NCBI GenBank assembly: GCA_024734495.1
Contig: JALMQS010000070.1
Span: forward strand, 18,228,306-18,292,305
Direction: 5' to 3'
From: Forficula auricularia
Taxonomy: Eukaryota > Arthropoda > Insecta > Dermaptera > Forficulidae
DNA: 64,000 nt
Position numbers and translations under genes: made by a program. The notes under the pieces are model-generated. The model made no database searches. It was not told where the DNA came from and was given only the letters and a program-made list of their open reading frames with translations. Positions 10,800-21,654 of the stretch are shown one piece after another (within the stretch, counting starts at the first letter, position 1; each line of letters opens with the position of its first letter).

Positions 10800-11945
10800 T
10801 CTTATTTCAGATTTAGCAGTAAAAACAGTTTAAATAAAGAAAAATTTATTATTATTATTTATTTTATTTATTTACTAAAATACGTAACAATTAGAGGAAG
10901 CCATTAGAGGTTAGTTTTTTTCCAATTAAAATAATTTTTAAATATCTTAAAAACTAATAATATTAAACATAATTTATAAACAAAAATATTTTATATTTTT
11001 AAGACATTTTCAAGAATATATTTCAAAACAACTTTTCTAGTTTTTATGAAATAGCTATTTAAAAATTTGCATAAGGGGGATGGAGGCGCCACCGTCGATT
11101 TTGTTTTTTCTATTATAATATTTACTTATTGACTTTTAATTTTCCGTTATCTCCTTTATACCTCTATAGTAGGTATATAAATTCTAATTTTGTAAATAAA
11201 TTCAATCAATTTCGTTCATTATAATAAGCCCCTTTAAAATGTAAATAACAAATAAATCGCCTTTGATTAATCATTAAAAAAAACATACCCATATATGTAT
11301 AATATTTTTGAAAAATATTAAAATGATTGATCTTGGATTTTTTTTTGTTAAAAATCCGTTAATATTTATTTATTTAATTGGCGGAGAGAGGTCGTCGTCG
11401 GTTTATGAACCAGGCCGATAAAATATGAAATTATTTGGTTTATTAATCTGATAAATATAATGAATGATGATGTTTTATTTACTCAACAGCTTTTATACAT
11501 GATGATGTAATGAGTTTTCTCATACCAATACCACCCTTATTTATACCCCTCTATTTTACATATCCATAAGGGATAATAAATGCAATTCCATCCATTTCAC
11601 GCCCAAATCGGGACATTAATACTTTGTTCAAAAACCAATTTTATTATACATAAGATTCATTCATGAAGGGATAAAATATTTAAACAATTTTTAATGTCAA
11701 TTTCTCACAAACTAAAAGTCTATTTGAAAATTTAATTACAAATTCTTGTAGAGCTCTCAAACTACAATAATTGTGACATTTACAATTTGAATTAATATTT
11801 TTATTTTTTAAGATATTTAGAAATCATTTTAATTGGAAAAAAAACTAACCTCTAATGGCTTCCTCTAATTGTTACGTATTTTAGTAAATAAATAAAATAA
11901 CCTTATCTAATCTGTTTTTACTGAAAATTTAAGGAGGTTCGGGAC
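10800..11945. mobile_element. Non-autonomous element with long inverted ends
   Basis: The left arm (about 10800-10935) is largely the reverse complement of the right arm (about 11820-11945). Shared blocks are CAGTAAAAACAG, TTTATTTACTAAAATACGTA, ACAATTAGAGGAAGCCATTA and GGTTAGTTTTTTTCCAATTA. The 0.9 kb interior is AT-rich with no ORF. The same arm sequence recurs singly at about 9880, 10660, 12855, 15780, 18645 and 20810. Confidence 0.55.
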
Positions 11946-12586
11946 TGTTTAATTTTTGTAAGAAAATTTTCAAATTTTTACCATCGAATTATTGATCCAT
12001 TAAATATTTATTCCCGAAATTTGAAGTTGATTGTCAGTTCCATTACCGAGAAATAAATTATTGAAAATTGTCCTTTTGACATGGAAATAAATGGACCTAG
12101 CTTTTAAATTATACCATTTTCAACAAATTTATACAGATCTATAATTCAACTTATATGAAACGAATGATACATTTTTCAATAGATTTGACAGTCTAGTTAA
12201 TTAGTTATTCATAAATGTAAACATAAAAGTTATTGGCTGCCAACAGAATATGACAAAAGCACTAGTGTAGAATTCCAACTCTATTTCTTGAAATTGTTTT
12301 TTGTGTTAAATAAATAAATGTTTTTATAATGAGAAAAATTTATCTCAATTTTTTCGCAACGAAATTTTCTCTGCAGAGAGACGGACTGGTAGAAATTTTA
12401 ATTGAATGTAATGGAAGGCAGCCAGGGGTAGTGAGGAAAGAAAAAATTAACACATATCAAATAAGGTGTTAAAATATATGTATAATATTGGCTCCTCCGA
12501 TATGACATCAGCGCCACTCCGGTGTTGACCATATTAACTTAATTTATTACTCACTTCATTTTCTACTCGAGTCCATGTACCATGCT
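11946..12586. other. AT-rich noncoding
   Basis: The only thing recognised is the GATATGACATCAGCGCCACT repeat near 12500, shared with about 4370. Confidence 0.4.
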
Positions 12587-12722
12587 TTGGTTTGGCCGAG
12601 CTGGCTAAGGCGCTGGCTCCGGTTGAGCATCGTTGATGACGATGTTCAAGCGGGAGACCCAGGTTCGAGGCTGGCTAGCATATAAAATTTCTTCCGGCTA
12701 AAAATTAATAATAAAAAAAAAA
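12587..12722 (+). repeat. tRNA-derived SINE, Leu/Ser-like head
   Basis: An A-box-like TGGCCGAGCTGGCTAAGGCG lies near 12593 and a B-box (GGTTCGAGGCT) at 12662-12672. The head has a long variable-arm-like segment between them (CATCGTTGATGACGATG), as in tRNA-Leu/Ser. The body TTTCTTCCGGCTAAAA and the A-rich tail match the fuller copy at 33319-33521. Confidence 0.7.
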
Positions 12723-12849
12723 CTCGAAAACTATAAGTATATAAAGCCTTCAGCTAAAATCTCTATGTATCTGATATCTATATTTGCCATATAACAATTT
12801 GACTTATTTTTATTATATAAGAAATAATGTGTATTGGAATATTTAATCT

Positions 12850-12920
12850 GAAATTAACCTCTAATGGAGGCATTATCTGATTGTGACGTAATTTAGTAAA
12901 TAAATAAAATAAACAAACAA
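12850..12920. repeat. Copy of the CCTCTAATGG...TTAGTAAATAAAT repeat end
   Basis: It matches the right arm of the 10800-11945 element (AACCTCTAATGG, GTGACGTAATTTAGTAAATA). Confidence 0.5.
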
Positions 12921-13122
12921 ATGATTTGTGATTTAACCTATAATCTTTCTGGTAGTTTAAGACAATTTACATTCATATTTATCAAAAATGAAAAATCGTT
13001 TATTTCTCTCCGATAGTATCTACTATTTTAATCGAATTTAAATTCTTTTAAAGATTTAAAACCTTTAAATGATGTGATAAAATTCCTAATTCTAATCTTG
13101 TTTTTGTTGTTGTTTGTTTTAG

Positions 13123-13299
13123 ATGATTTTCTGGATGGCGGCATTATTGTTGGTGGCAGCAGTAGCGGCGGCGGCTTCCCCGGAAGCCCCCGACTCCCTT
13201 ATACAAACACCCTCGGGGGTGGTTGCCGCCCCCGGAGGACACCCGGCCAGCGCACAAGAAGCCGCGGCTATTGCTAAGCGAGCCTGGCAAGACCTACAG
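13123..13299 (+). CDS. Mip: MIP/allatostatin-B precursor, exon with signal peptide
   Basis: This exon holds 59 codons from ATG to CAG. A strong acceptor (pyrimidine tract then TTTTAG) sits directly before the ATG, and the in-frame codon just upstream is TAG, so this ATG is the first possible start in the exon and an untranslated exon must lie upstream. Residues 1-18 (MIFWMAALLLVAAVAAAA) form a signal peptide, with cleavage likely before SPEAP. A short propeptide follows, then AKR and AWQDLQ, the first six residues of peptide 1. Joined in phase 0 to exon 27007-27078, they give AWQDLQGGW-GKR. The exon is far richer in G+C than its flanks. Oddity: the genome reads CAG/GGAGGAA with no GT after the required exon end. 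A GTGAGG donor lacking its T would look like this. Read-through would add GGTRSTTIAFYLYA and stop. Confidence 0.85.
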
Positions 13300-13423
13300 G
13301 GAGGAACACGATCAACAACTATCGCTTTTTATTTATATGCCTAAGACAAATAGTCATTTCAAGCATAAAAACTATTAGGTTGTTTCTAAAGTTTTGTCCG
13401 TTTGGCAATTAAGGTAGTTTCGG

Positions 13424-13723
13424 ATGATGAGAGTCCTTCACCAGGCTAGGGTGGGCAATATAAAAATATTGTATTTTTGGTTGAATGGCTCTGGACACAA
13501 AATAAACCCGGAGATGGTCTGCTCCATTTGTAACAAATATCAAAATGAAAATTTATTTTATATTTTAAATGTATGCCCGATATACAATGCGTTGAGAGAA
13601 GTCTATTTAAGGGATTCTATTGAGAATGCTGAAGATTTTTGGGATATTTTGAGGCATTTGAGCTTACAAAAGTTGAGAAGCTTATACAATTTTATTGATG
13701 GTGCTCTTATTATAAATGAATGA
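13424..13723 (+). pseudogene. Non-LTR retrotransposon C-terminal remnant
   Basis: The 99-codon ORF contains CSICNKYQNENLFYILNVCP followed by IYNALREVYL. This fits the C-x2-C...H-x4-C zinc-binding tail at the C-terminus of insect non-LTR (Jockey/I/R1-type) reverse transcriptases, usually seen as CxxC....ET.EH.L..CP.Y...R..Y. The histidine position is Tyr here, so the finger is damaged. No upstream RT domain is present, so it is a 5'-truncated dead copy. The noncoding tail runs to a CATA-type microsatellite at about 13818-13848, as expected for a non-LTR 3' end. It lies 125 bases after MIP exon 1 in the same direction. Confidence 0.65.
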
Positions 13724-13817
13724 GGGGAGGGGGGTGGTTAATTGTTATATTTGTTCACAATTCTGCTTATTTGTACTTGATTCTTGTATTGAATTTTTTA
13801 TAATTCTATATATACAA

Positions 13818-13848
13818 TACATACATACATACATACATACATACAATT
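13818..13848 (+). repeat. (ACAT)n tail of the non-LTR remnant
   Basis: Six or seven CATA units follow the retrotransposon remnant and probably form its 3' tail. Confidence 0.8.
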
Positions 13849-13855
13849 AAGGTAG

Positions 13856-14470
13856 TTTTTCACAAAAATGCAATATGTCTTCGAAACTTGGAATATAAGT
13901 CATTAAAAGCATGACGATTTACCACACCAAACATGAAATAATTGCAATTAAAAATGACATTTTTTACATAGGGTAGATTAAGAAAGGGTGGGAAAATGAT
14001 AATTATTATTTTATTTTTTTCATTGATGAAAAACTAATATTTGTTAGAATAATACATTTGGAGTTACTTAAAAAAAATTGAAATTATTTACCACGTAGTA
14101 TTGATAAAAATCAAACATATTTGGGCGATTATTTTTAGTGGAAGGGATATAAGAACAATCGCTTGGAAACGATCCATTCATAAAGTGGATATAGTAGTGT
14201 AAAAAGTACAGTCACGTTAAAAAATATAACCTAAAATTTTAACAGCATTCATATGTATAGAGTGGTTACGAGGCTAAAACTTTTTGGGTGGATTGTCGCG
14301 AAAGAATTACCCAAATAGCAAAGTTGCTTTAAAATTTTTAGATTATGAAAATGTCATGTTTTGTCACTGTTTTATAAGAGTTTCTTAAGAGACAATAACT
14401 TCTATAAAACAGCAACAATACATAACAGTTGCTTTATTTAAAATTATAAAGCTACTTTGCTAGTTGAGTA
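13856..14470. other. AT-rich noncoding, nothing recognised
   Basis: No ORF, RNA or repeat relative was found. Confidence 0.4.
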
Positions 14471-14957
14471 CCTTAAACACCGTGGTAAATCATGTAGCTT
14501 CATCAGGTCCTTGATAAAATTATTTCAAGAGCCTGATTTGATTAGGTTTATCCTAGCAAACAAGATCAAGTTATAACGCAATTGACAACGAGAGTTATTA
14601 TACCTAATTTGTGTTTTCCATGTGAAATTTTTATTATTTGGAACATTTTTCTCATTATTTATTTATTAATTTATTGTTCTATTTATTTATTATTTATTTG
14701 TTTATTTATTGTTTATTTATTTGTTATGTTATTTATTTATTTATTTGTTATTGATATATTTATTTATTATGTATATAGTTATTTATTATTTATTTTTAAT
14801 TTATTGTTCTAATTATTTATAAACTCATGGTAGACTGGCTACAATGGAATTCATTCCAAGGCCATTAGGGGAGAGAAAAAAAAAAAAGAGCCTGATAAAG
14901 TTACGATAAATTACCGAAACGTTGAGATTGGTCCTATGATTTAACACGGTGTTTAGT
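14471..14957. repeat. Segment bounded by short inverted repeats, TTTA-rich core
   Basis: AAACACCGTGGTAAATCA (about 14473) is inverted at TGATTTAACACGGTGTTT (about 14938). The core, about 14600-14830, is TTTA-rich and ends with ACTCATGGTAGACTGGCTAC and TGGAATTCATTCC before a run of A. That core is shared with 24480-24727, suggesting a retroposon tail. The hydrophobic ORF over it is translated repeat. Confidence 0.5.
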
Positions 14958-15408
14958 TGTTTCCCTTTTTCCTCTAATTTGTTATATCTAGAGTAATACT
15001 GATTATGGAACTGAACAATAATAATTAAGAAAGAGTTTTTGGGGCTTATAATGTAACTGGAGTTATAAATATATTAATAGCTTTGTTATAAAACTCTCAG
15101 TTCACGAGCCCGACTCGCATTTGTCTAGGTTTTTTTTAATTCTAAATCATGCGTGCCGTGCAATCACGCAAGTTCTCTTAAATACTGCAATTCTGGATGC
15201 CTACCCTACAGGCGTGCTCACTAAATGCTTAAAAACACCAATTTATTTATAATTACATATTCACAATTGTTAATATATGGTATATATGTATATTTAAATA
15301 TTAAAATTTGATAAATTGTGAATTATAATTTTTTATTTTTAGGGTTTTGTATAAAAATAAAACGTCACCCTATTAGTTTTATTTCAATGTCTGCTAGTCT
15401 GTCCATTT

Positions 15409-15589
15409 GTTAAAGCATTGTTTTTTTTTTGTTTTGTTTTGTTTTTTGTCTTTTTAGCCCTTCTAGCCATCAAGCAATTTACTATACTATTATTAAATTA
15501 TTTCTTCTATGTAGGGATCAGATTTTTAAACGGTTGCCTCGAGTCGGATTCGAACCCGGGCCCACTTGATTAGCAGGCGTTAAAGCATT
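15409..15589 (-). repeat. Complete tRNA-derived SINE with target duplication
   Basis: The direct repeats GTTAAAGCATT flank it at 15409-15419 and 15579-15589. Read on the minus strand, the B-box is GGGTTCGAATCC (15546-15557 region), followed by a body containing CTGATCCCTACAT and a tail ending GGCTAGAAGGGC and oligo(A/C). It is the same family as 20889-21078, 26602-26763 and 28107-28281. Confidence 0.8.
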
Positions 15590-16420
15590 TTAATTTATAA
15601 TTAATTAAATAAAAGTAGAAGCTTGAAATTTATTTTATCAAAATTCTTAATTAAATATTTCAATCCAATGATTATTTTTTAGAGTGAGGATTTTTTATGG
15701 CATTGAAAATAAAAAAAACTTGTTATATTGATGAAATATATGTATATTTATCATTAAATGTGAAAATTTCTTATAAACATAACCTTTAATGGCTTCTCTA
15801 ATTGTGACGTATATTAGTAAATAAATTTTTTCAAGCTTATTTAATTTCATTGCATATTTGAGACATTTTTTTTAATTAATTAATTAATTAATTTTTTAAT
15901 TGTAGAAAATTAAACAAGTGTTTTTATTTTTCATGAAATTTGAATTTTTATTATTATACTTAGTAATTTATAAAACCGGTATACAAAATATTTATTGATA
16001 ATAAAGTACTAATAAATATTACTTTATTTAATCTGTTTTTTAATGCTTATTTGAGAGAAATTACATTCAAATTATGTAAATTTTTTAAAATTATTTAGAA
16101 AATTAGAAATCGTTGAATTGCTATCACAAATAGAAATTTTCTTTAAGTAAAATTATAATTTAAATTCTTCAAAACCAAATTACTTTCATGAAATATAAAT
16201 ATAAGTTTTTTAGAGTATCTAAATGACATTAATTTTATTAATTACGTTTTTTGTCAAACATTAAATGTATATTAAAAATATTTTAAAGTAGCTTAATGTA
16301 ATAATATTTACTTAATCAACTTTCCCTTCTCTTCGGTAATGCAAGGGTCTTTCGAGATCCATAGGGGTTGCTTCTTTACTGGCGCGCCCCTTCTTGCATT
16401 CGATTGTATTAAAAAAATAA
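15590..16420. other. AT-rich noncoding
   Basis: It holds a copy of the AACCTTTAATGG...TTAGTAAATAAAT repeat end near 15780-15830, a (TTAA)n stretch near 15870, and a GC-richer block at about 16330-16400 (GGCGCGCCCC) that I could not classify. Confidence 0.4.
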
Positions 16421-17118
16421 TAAACTGCTACGGATCGTTGCTAAACTTTATCCAAAGTTATTTCAAATATTAATATGTTTTATTCCTTTATTATTAATCA
16501 GATATCACTTGCTATTTGCAGTACATGTTGTCTTAAATTCAAAAATGGTGAACGATTCCCATCTAATACTCGAGGAATAACCATTCTACATTAAAGTACT
16601 TTAAAATATACTTTTACTAGAAAACTTTATTTAACCTTTTTTGTGGTCCCCAAGGTACTTAATTACGATATTAAATTTCATCAAAATTGGTAAAGTTATT
16701 TTCAAGATATTAGAAACTACAAAAGTACTTGAATAAAGTATTAATGTTTGTGGATCGATATGTACCAAAAACTAATCAGCGCTTCATTTTGTCAAAAGAA
16801 TGGTTGGTTTTCAATTTTATTTCAATCTGTGTAACGGTGTGGAAAAAATCGGGGACGAAAAAAACGATAACATCCATCCATCCATCCATCCGCACGCACT
16901 TCCTGAAAAAATCGCACTTTTTGGCCTCTCGGCGAGACCCCATGTAATTTTTGGCAAAACCGTCACGTGCTAAAATTCAACCTAATTGAATACTACAATT
17001 TGTGACTTTACTTGAGTCCATGGGTTCCGTAGTCTTTACCTGAGGACCCTTTGAAGTCGCGGTTGCCGCAAGACCGATTAGAATACTTTACCCATCCTTC
17101 GCATTGGATAAAGTAAAA
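16421..17118 (-). mobile_element. DNA element of the 119-bp-satellite family, single-unit copy
   Basis: The reverse complement matches both outer parts of 58012-59976: GATCCGTAGCAGTTT/GATCCGTTGCAGTTT at one end, and ATTGGATAAAGTAAA/TTTACTTTATCCAAT at the other. TTGGATAAAGT is inverted near both ends. The middle here holds about one unit of the sequence (CCATCTAATACTCGAGGAAT) that forms nine units in the other copy. (ATCC)n occurs near 16872. No transposase seen. Confidence 0.65.
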
Positions 17119-18191
17119 AATGGTTAATTATTTGATACCTAAACTTCTTTCGTCCTTTGAACAATCTACACTATTTCCTTTACGAATTCTTTCGAATTGT
17201 TTGGCCAATTTGTGTCAATGGACAGACAAGTTGTCCTTCCCTTTTTTTTTCGAAAATAAAATCGGAATGTGTTAGTTTTACTTTCGTGGATAGGTCAAAG
17301 AACAATAGAAAGTTAGTGTTGTTAACGAGATCAAAGAAATTCTTTAGGAATCCAAAAAACAAAGAAAATGCCAACAATTTCGAAAAGCTTTTATTCAAAC
17401 AGAAACAAAACAATTTTTCATTTTGTTTGTTTGGTCTTTTTGTTTTAATACTTTATTTAACAGAAAGAACAACAAAATATGCATAAAGAATCACAATTGA
17501 TCCATCTATAAAACAATTCGAATAAACTAAAACACCCCCTCAGGGGTAGAAAAAGAAAATTACTTATTTTTTAGGGCGTAAGAGACGAATAAAAACAACT
17601 ATAATAGACAATCTAGAAAAACTAATAGGAATTTTTACCTACACAGTTTGTTTTTTAATATATATAAAAAAAAACTCGTTATTTTTCATATTCCCGAAAC
17701 ATTTAAATTCATAATAATTTTTCAAAAAAAAATAAACAGTTGTAGATTTTATAGTTTTCTGGTTAGAACGATATAAAAATGAGTGAGTTGAAAAATTCAA
17801 GTTTATTTTCGTAATATATTAAAAATTATGACAAAAATTGTAATTGACAAAATTGTTGCCCGTTAAATTAAAAAAAAAAACTTATATTTATATTTTATTG
17901 GTTTTTGAAGAATTTAAATTACAATTTTACTTTAAAATAAATTCTGTTTCTGATATCAAATCAATTATTTGTAATTTTCTAAATAATTTTTGATGAAGTT
18001 TCATAATTTATATGTAGTTTGTCTCAAATGCAGGGTGTCTGGTGGCAAATTTATATTTTTAAATATGATTATTTCAAAAAATAATAAACGGGTGTGGGAG
18101 GAGGGTGGTATATGTACTTTTAATATACTTGGTGGATATTCGTAAAATCTCTTGTGCTACCTGGGGGTGGAGGTATTATTTCCATTATACC
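17119..18191. other. AT-rich noncoding, both-strand ORFs unrecognised
   Basis: An ORF at 17157-17486 (plus) overlaps one at 17180-17413 (minus). Neither shows a domain I recognise, and both have the lysine- and phenylalanine-rich composition of translated AT-rich DNA. The rest is featureless. Confidence 0.4.
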
Positions 18192-18334
18192 CGTGGGGTG
18201 AACCGCGACCTAAAATCATGTACACCTACTTCCACTTCCACTTTCATTTCCAAGTAGAAGACAGATGATCTAATGATTTCCAAAGTAATTCCAAAGACGG
18301 TGTACACCTAATTCCAATCGCAGTTCACCCCTCG
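18192..18334. mobile_element. hAT-like MITE, 143 bp, GGGGTGAACCGCGA ends
   Basis: The inverted ends CGTGGGGTGAACCGCGA and GCAGTTCACCCCTCG are flanked by perfect 8-bp duplications ATTATACC (18184-18191 and 18335-18342). Inside are GTGTACACC blocks and ATTTCCAA words. Same family as 20880-21244, 28746-29359 and 28780-28939. The 8-bp duplication points to hAT. Confidence 0.85.
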
Positions 18335-18425
18335 ATTATACCTATCTGGTTAAATTTCGATAAATTTATCATAAATTTAATAAAAAAAAAACATCCAATC
18401 GAGAGTAGCAGAGTTGTTGATTCAT

Positions 18426-18606
18426 AAAGAGAAACAAAGAGGTTGTCCTCTGCTTGATGCAAATAAACATACACACATATATATCAAATGAGGACCAAGC
18501 TATAGTCTCAAACAAATAAATAATATATATACAGATATATAATTTCGATATATATGTGTGTATGTCTATTTGCATCAAGCAGAGGACAACCTCTTTGTTT
18601 CTCTTT
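18426..18606. repeat. Inverted repeat with 62-bp arms
   Basis: AAAGAGAAACAAAGAGGTTG and the following bases (18426-18487) are inverted at 18545-18606, with about 57 bases between. The arms include GCATCAAGCAGAGGACAACC. It is probably a fold-back MITE. The minus-strand ORF across it is not a gene. Confidence 0.75.
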
Positions 18607-18639
18607 TGTGAAAAAAAATATGTCTGAAATTAAATAAAC

Positions 18640-18700
18640 AACAATTTATTTACTAAATTACGTCACAATCTGAGAAAGTCATTAAAGGTTATGTTTATAA
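18640..18700. repeat. Copy of the TTTACTAAATTACGTCAC...CATTAAAGG repeat end
   Basis: It matches the arms of the 10800-11945 element. Confidence 0.5.
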
Positions 18701-18714
18701 CAAATTTTACTGAA

Positions 18715-19090
18715 TGCTCGGTAACTTCTTCCTTCAGTTAAAATCTTTATTTTAATATTATTTTTAATTTAAAATTCTGATAAAAAGGTCGATTTTTATT
18801 TGAGAGCCGTTTTCAAATTAAAAAAATACAAATATATTTATTTAGTATTCGACCACTGTACCCCTCAGCTCCACCCTGCTCGACCCCACCCCAGAAACCT
18901 CGCCCTACGCCCGGATCCCCCACCACTGCCCCCCACCTTCTGTACCCCCCACATCCACCACATCCACCCCCGCTCCGCATCAAGACCGCTTTCTCATCCT
19001 CAAAACTTGTTAATAGAGTTTGTTTCATCAAAATCGTTAGAGCCGTTTAAAAAAAAAAAAAATACAGATACTTATATAATATATATATAT
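18715..19090 (-). mobile_element. Helitron-like fragment with C-rich core
   Basis: On the minus strand it matches 44040-44240 and 52230-52400: the G-rich core (GATCCGGGGGTAGGG-like words), then TTGAAAACGGCTCTCAAATA, ATCGACCTTTTTATCAGAAT and the AAAATAATATTAAAATAAAG tail. The overlapping ORFs are proline- or glycine-rich translations of this core. Confidence 0.55.
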
Positions 19091-19092
19091 AT

Positions 19093-19476
19093 ACCTGGAA
19101 GACCGAGCTTTGTTCGGGTTTGAGCTTGACAACAACACACCACAATCACAAAGTTCATCAAGGCCTTTGAGAACAAAGATTTAGAACAACCTATTGTCTG
19201 CCTGGGTACAAAATAAAAGTGGAACCCTTTTTAAATCCTTAAGATAAGATTGGCATTTGTCTACCTGAGAATAATTAATTTGATTACGAAAAAACCCATC
19301 AAAAACAATTTTGTCGAAGATGAGACCGTGACAGATCGAATTGTCAACCCAAAAACCCCCTAACCCTGAATTTCATCAAAATCGGTAGAGTCGTTTTCAA
19401 AATAGAACCAAGATACAGATATATATATATATAATATAAATAAATATACAATTTTTGCTCGTTTAATAAGAGTAGA
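19093..19476 (-). mobile_element. Helitron-like element, both ends visible
   Basis: Read on the minus strand, it begins TCTACTCTTATTAAACGAGC (19476 downward) and ends with the hairpin-like CGAACAAAGCTCGGT followed by CTTCCAGGTA (about 19093). Between them are AAACGACTCTACCGATTTTG- and CACGGTCTCATCTTCGAC-type blocks. A 5' TC start and a hairpin close to the 3' end are Helitron features. The exact 3' end (CTRR) could not be fixed. Confidence 0.55.
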
Positions 19477-20700
19477 TTTAGCTTAAAAATTCTCTATATT
19501 ATTTTTTTGATAAATGTATATGAACACAAAACGTTAATTCTAGAGATATTGAATTCTCCACACGATTTGACTTGATAGGAACCATCTCTCTATTGAATAA
19601 TATTTTTGATTTTTTTTTTTTTTTTTTGTGAAACATAACAAAATGTTTTAAATCCATTGTATTTTTGCATTGTTGTTGTTGAAATTCCTCTCTTTTGTAC
19701 TTTTTAATCTCAATTAAAATTTATATAATATAAGTCAATTGGATAAAAAAAACGTAGGTTGTATAATAGAGGCGGAATTCTGCCCGGGTATTATGCAAAA
19801 AAGGAAATGCAGAGAATTCGAGATTTTACGGGCAATAAAGTCTAAGTAGCGAAGAAGATATACTCTGGTATTTAAATTGAATTATTTCATTTATTTTTAA
19901 AGTCTTGGCATAGTTCTTTTGTAATTTGAAGATGAAAAATAGAGAGATGGAAATTTTAAACTTTTAGTAATTTCCATGTAATTGGATATTAAATTGGATA
20001 AAAAAGTGAAAGCTTTTTCAAAACTCTTTAGGATTTCTGCATATTTCGATGATTTGGTTTTATACGGGCTTTATTATCTAAACGGATAATTTTAATTTTT
20101 CTGATTGTCTGAAATTTAGATGATAATCTCCAAAATTTAATCAATATTTTTTTTAAATACTCATTTTAGCTCTAGATCAAACATTCTACGACTTTTCTTG
20201 TAGATAAATAAATATTCCGTTTCTTTTTCTCAGATTTTCAACCAAAAGTTTGGATTCTAGAAAGCTCGTAATCTTATAAGTTCTTTGTTTTTTTAATAAA
20301 AAAAAAACAAACATTCTACGACTTTCTGTTCTTAAGTTATAGGGAGTTTAATAATTTACGATGATTTTATTTTTGGGATTACCTGAAATTTTGATGGTAA
20401 AAAAGAAGACATTATTTTAGCACTAGAACGAACCTTGCTACGACTTTTTATTCTCTTGTTATAAGTGGTTTCGAAATTCATAATAACTTTTATTGTATTT
20501 TTATGGGTTGTGAAGACCAAAAAACATAAACGGATATATGGTACATACTATTTTTAAATATAGAATTTAAATGATTAATGTAAAGATTTAAGCATCTTTT
20601 TTGAGTTTCTTTTTTTGAAAAAAGATTGAATTTTTCAAAAATCAACCCAATTATATAATATTGAAAAGTGAATTTATTTTTATTTAGGAAACAAATCAAT
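19477..20700. other. AT-rich noncoding
   Basis: A poly(T) run lies near 19611-19627. Several loosely related phrases (CATTCTACGACTTTTC, AACCTTGCTACGACTTTTTA) recur near 20180-20450, suggesting an old diverged repeat. No gene seen. Confidence 0.4.
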
Positions 20701-20705
20701 GATTT

Positions 20706-20860
20706 TAGGGTTTGGCTAACAGCCCGGCAAGCTTAGTTAGCGCTTGGGTTCGATTTAAAAATTCTTTAATCAAATGTTTATTTTTTTAATTGTTTATTAT
20801 TTGTTTAATAAAATAGGTTACAATCAGGGGAAGCCATTGAAGGTTATGTTTATTAAAATT
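20706..20860. repeat. tRNA-like SINE scrap and repeat end
   Basis: GGGTTCGATTT at about 20747 and CCCGGCAAGCTTAG upstream resemble a decayed SINE head. A copy of the GAAGCCATTGAAGGTTATGT repeat end follows at about 20800-20860. Confidence 0.4.
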
Positions 20861-20879
20861 TGATTTGATATACTATACC

Positions 20880-21244
20880 CGAGGGGTGGGGGGGTCAGAT
20901 AGGCTAGGGGGTAGCGTATCATCCTGTTAACCAAGTGGACCCGGGTTCGAATCCGATTCGAGGCATTCGGCTAAAATCTGACCCCCGGGGGGGGGGGGGG
21001 GTAGAGACAAAATTTAAAAAATGTATAGTATCGTAAATTGGCTTATGGCTAGAAGGGCCGAAAAGCAAAAAAATAAACCGAGGGGTGAACCGCGATTGGA
21101 ATTAGGTGTATACCGTATTTGGAATTATGTGGAATTATTTTGAAATTCATTAGATAATGCCCTTTAATCTATTGTCTTCTAATTGGAAATGAAAGTGGAA
21201 GTGGAAGTAGATGTACACGATATTAGGTCGCGGTTCACCTCTCG
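20880..21244. mobile_element. hAT-like MITE interrupted by a SINE
   Basis: Perfect 8-bp duplications ACTATACC (20872-20879 and 21245-21252) flank ends CGAGGGGTG... and ...CGGTTCACCTCTCG. A SINE with a 9-bp duplication (CGAGGGGTG at 20880-20888 and 21079-21087) sits nine bases inside the left end. Without the SINE the MITE would be about 166 bp, matching its relatives. It holds a few GGAATTATTTTGAAATT words, the same word that forms a satellite at 28945-29315. Confidence 0.85.
20889..21078 (+). repeat. tRNA-derived SINE nested in a MITE
   Basis: The head has TAGGCTAGGGGGTAGCG (A-box region) and GGGTTCGAATCC (B-box, about 20941-20952). A G-run follows, then the family body ATAGTATCGTAAATTGGC, TGGCTAGAAGGGCCGAAAAG and an A-rich tail. 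The CGAGGGGTG direct repeats on both sides are its target-site duplication. Confidence 0.8.
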
Positions 21245-21509
21245 ACTATACCAGTAAAAAAAAATGCTTAAACCAAAACAATAATTTTAAAGGGACTTCT
21301 TACTTAAAAATTAAAAATCATTTTTTATAATATTTGAATTTTAGAAAAAAGCAATTTCGATAATTCTACATAATATATTAGCAAAATTAGGTACTAAATA
21401 TTGTATATTTATATAATACGTGTAATCGATGATTTCAAGGCCGTAGCCAGAAAATATTTAAAAAATAAAGAATCATGTATCTAAACTATTAAATGGAAAA
21501 AAAATTGAC

Positions 21510-21650
21510 CTATTTTCGGGTCCCATTTAATATCAAACAGCAATATTTTGTTGACGTAATAGAAAACAGCTTCCTCTTTGATTTTCAAATTACCACTTGT
21601 TTTACCTCAATTAGAACTCGAGTTATAACTAAAACTACGTGATTATAAAT
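21510..21650. repeat. Dispersed repeat, copy at 27270-27435
   Basis: Shared blocks include AACAGCTTCCTCTTTGATTT, TCAAATTACCA and AACTCGAGTTATA. Class unknown. Confidence 0.6.
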
Positions 21651-21654
21651 ACAT

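Noticed and set aside
13074..13277. 67-residue glycine/arginine-rich ORF over exon 1
   Set aside because: Wrong frame of the MIP exon. The signal-peptide frame starting at 13123 is the one that continues into exon 2.
17157..17486. 109-residue ORF open on both strands
   Set aside because: Composition follows the AT-rich base content. No domain, splice context or repeat of the frame elsewhere.
18800..19123. Proline/histidine-rich ORF with a glycine-rich antisense ORF
   Set aside because: It covers the C-rich core of a Helitron-like repeat with copies at 44030 and 52230.
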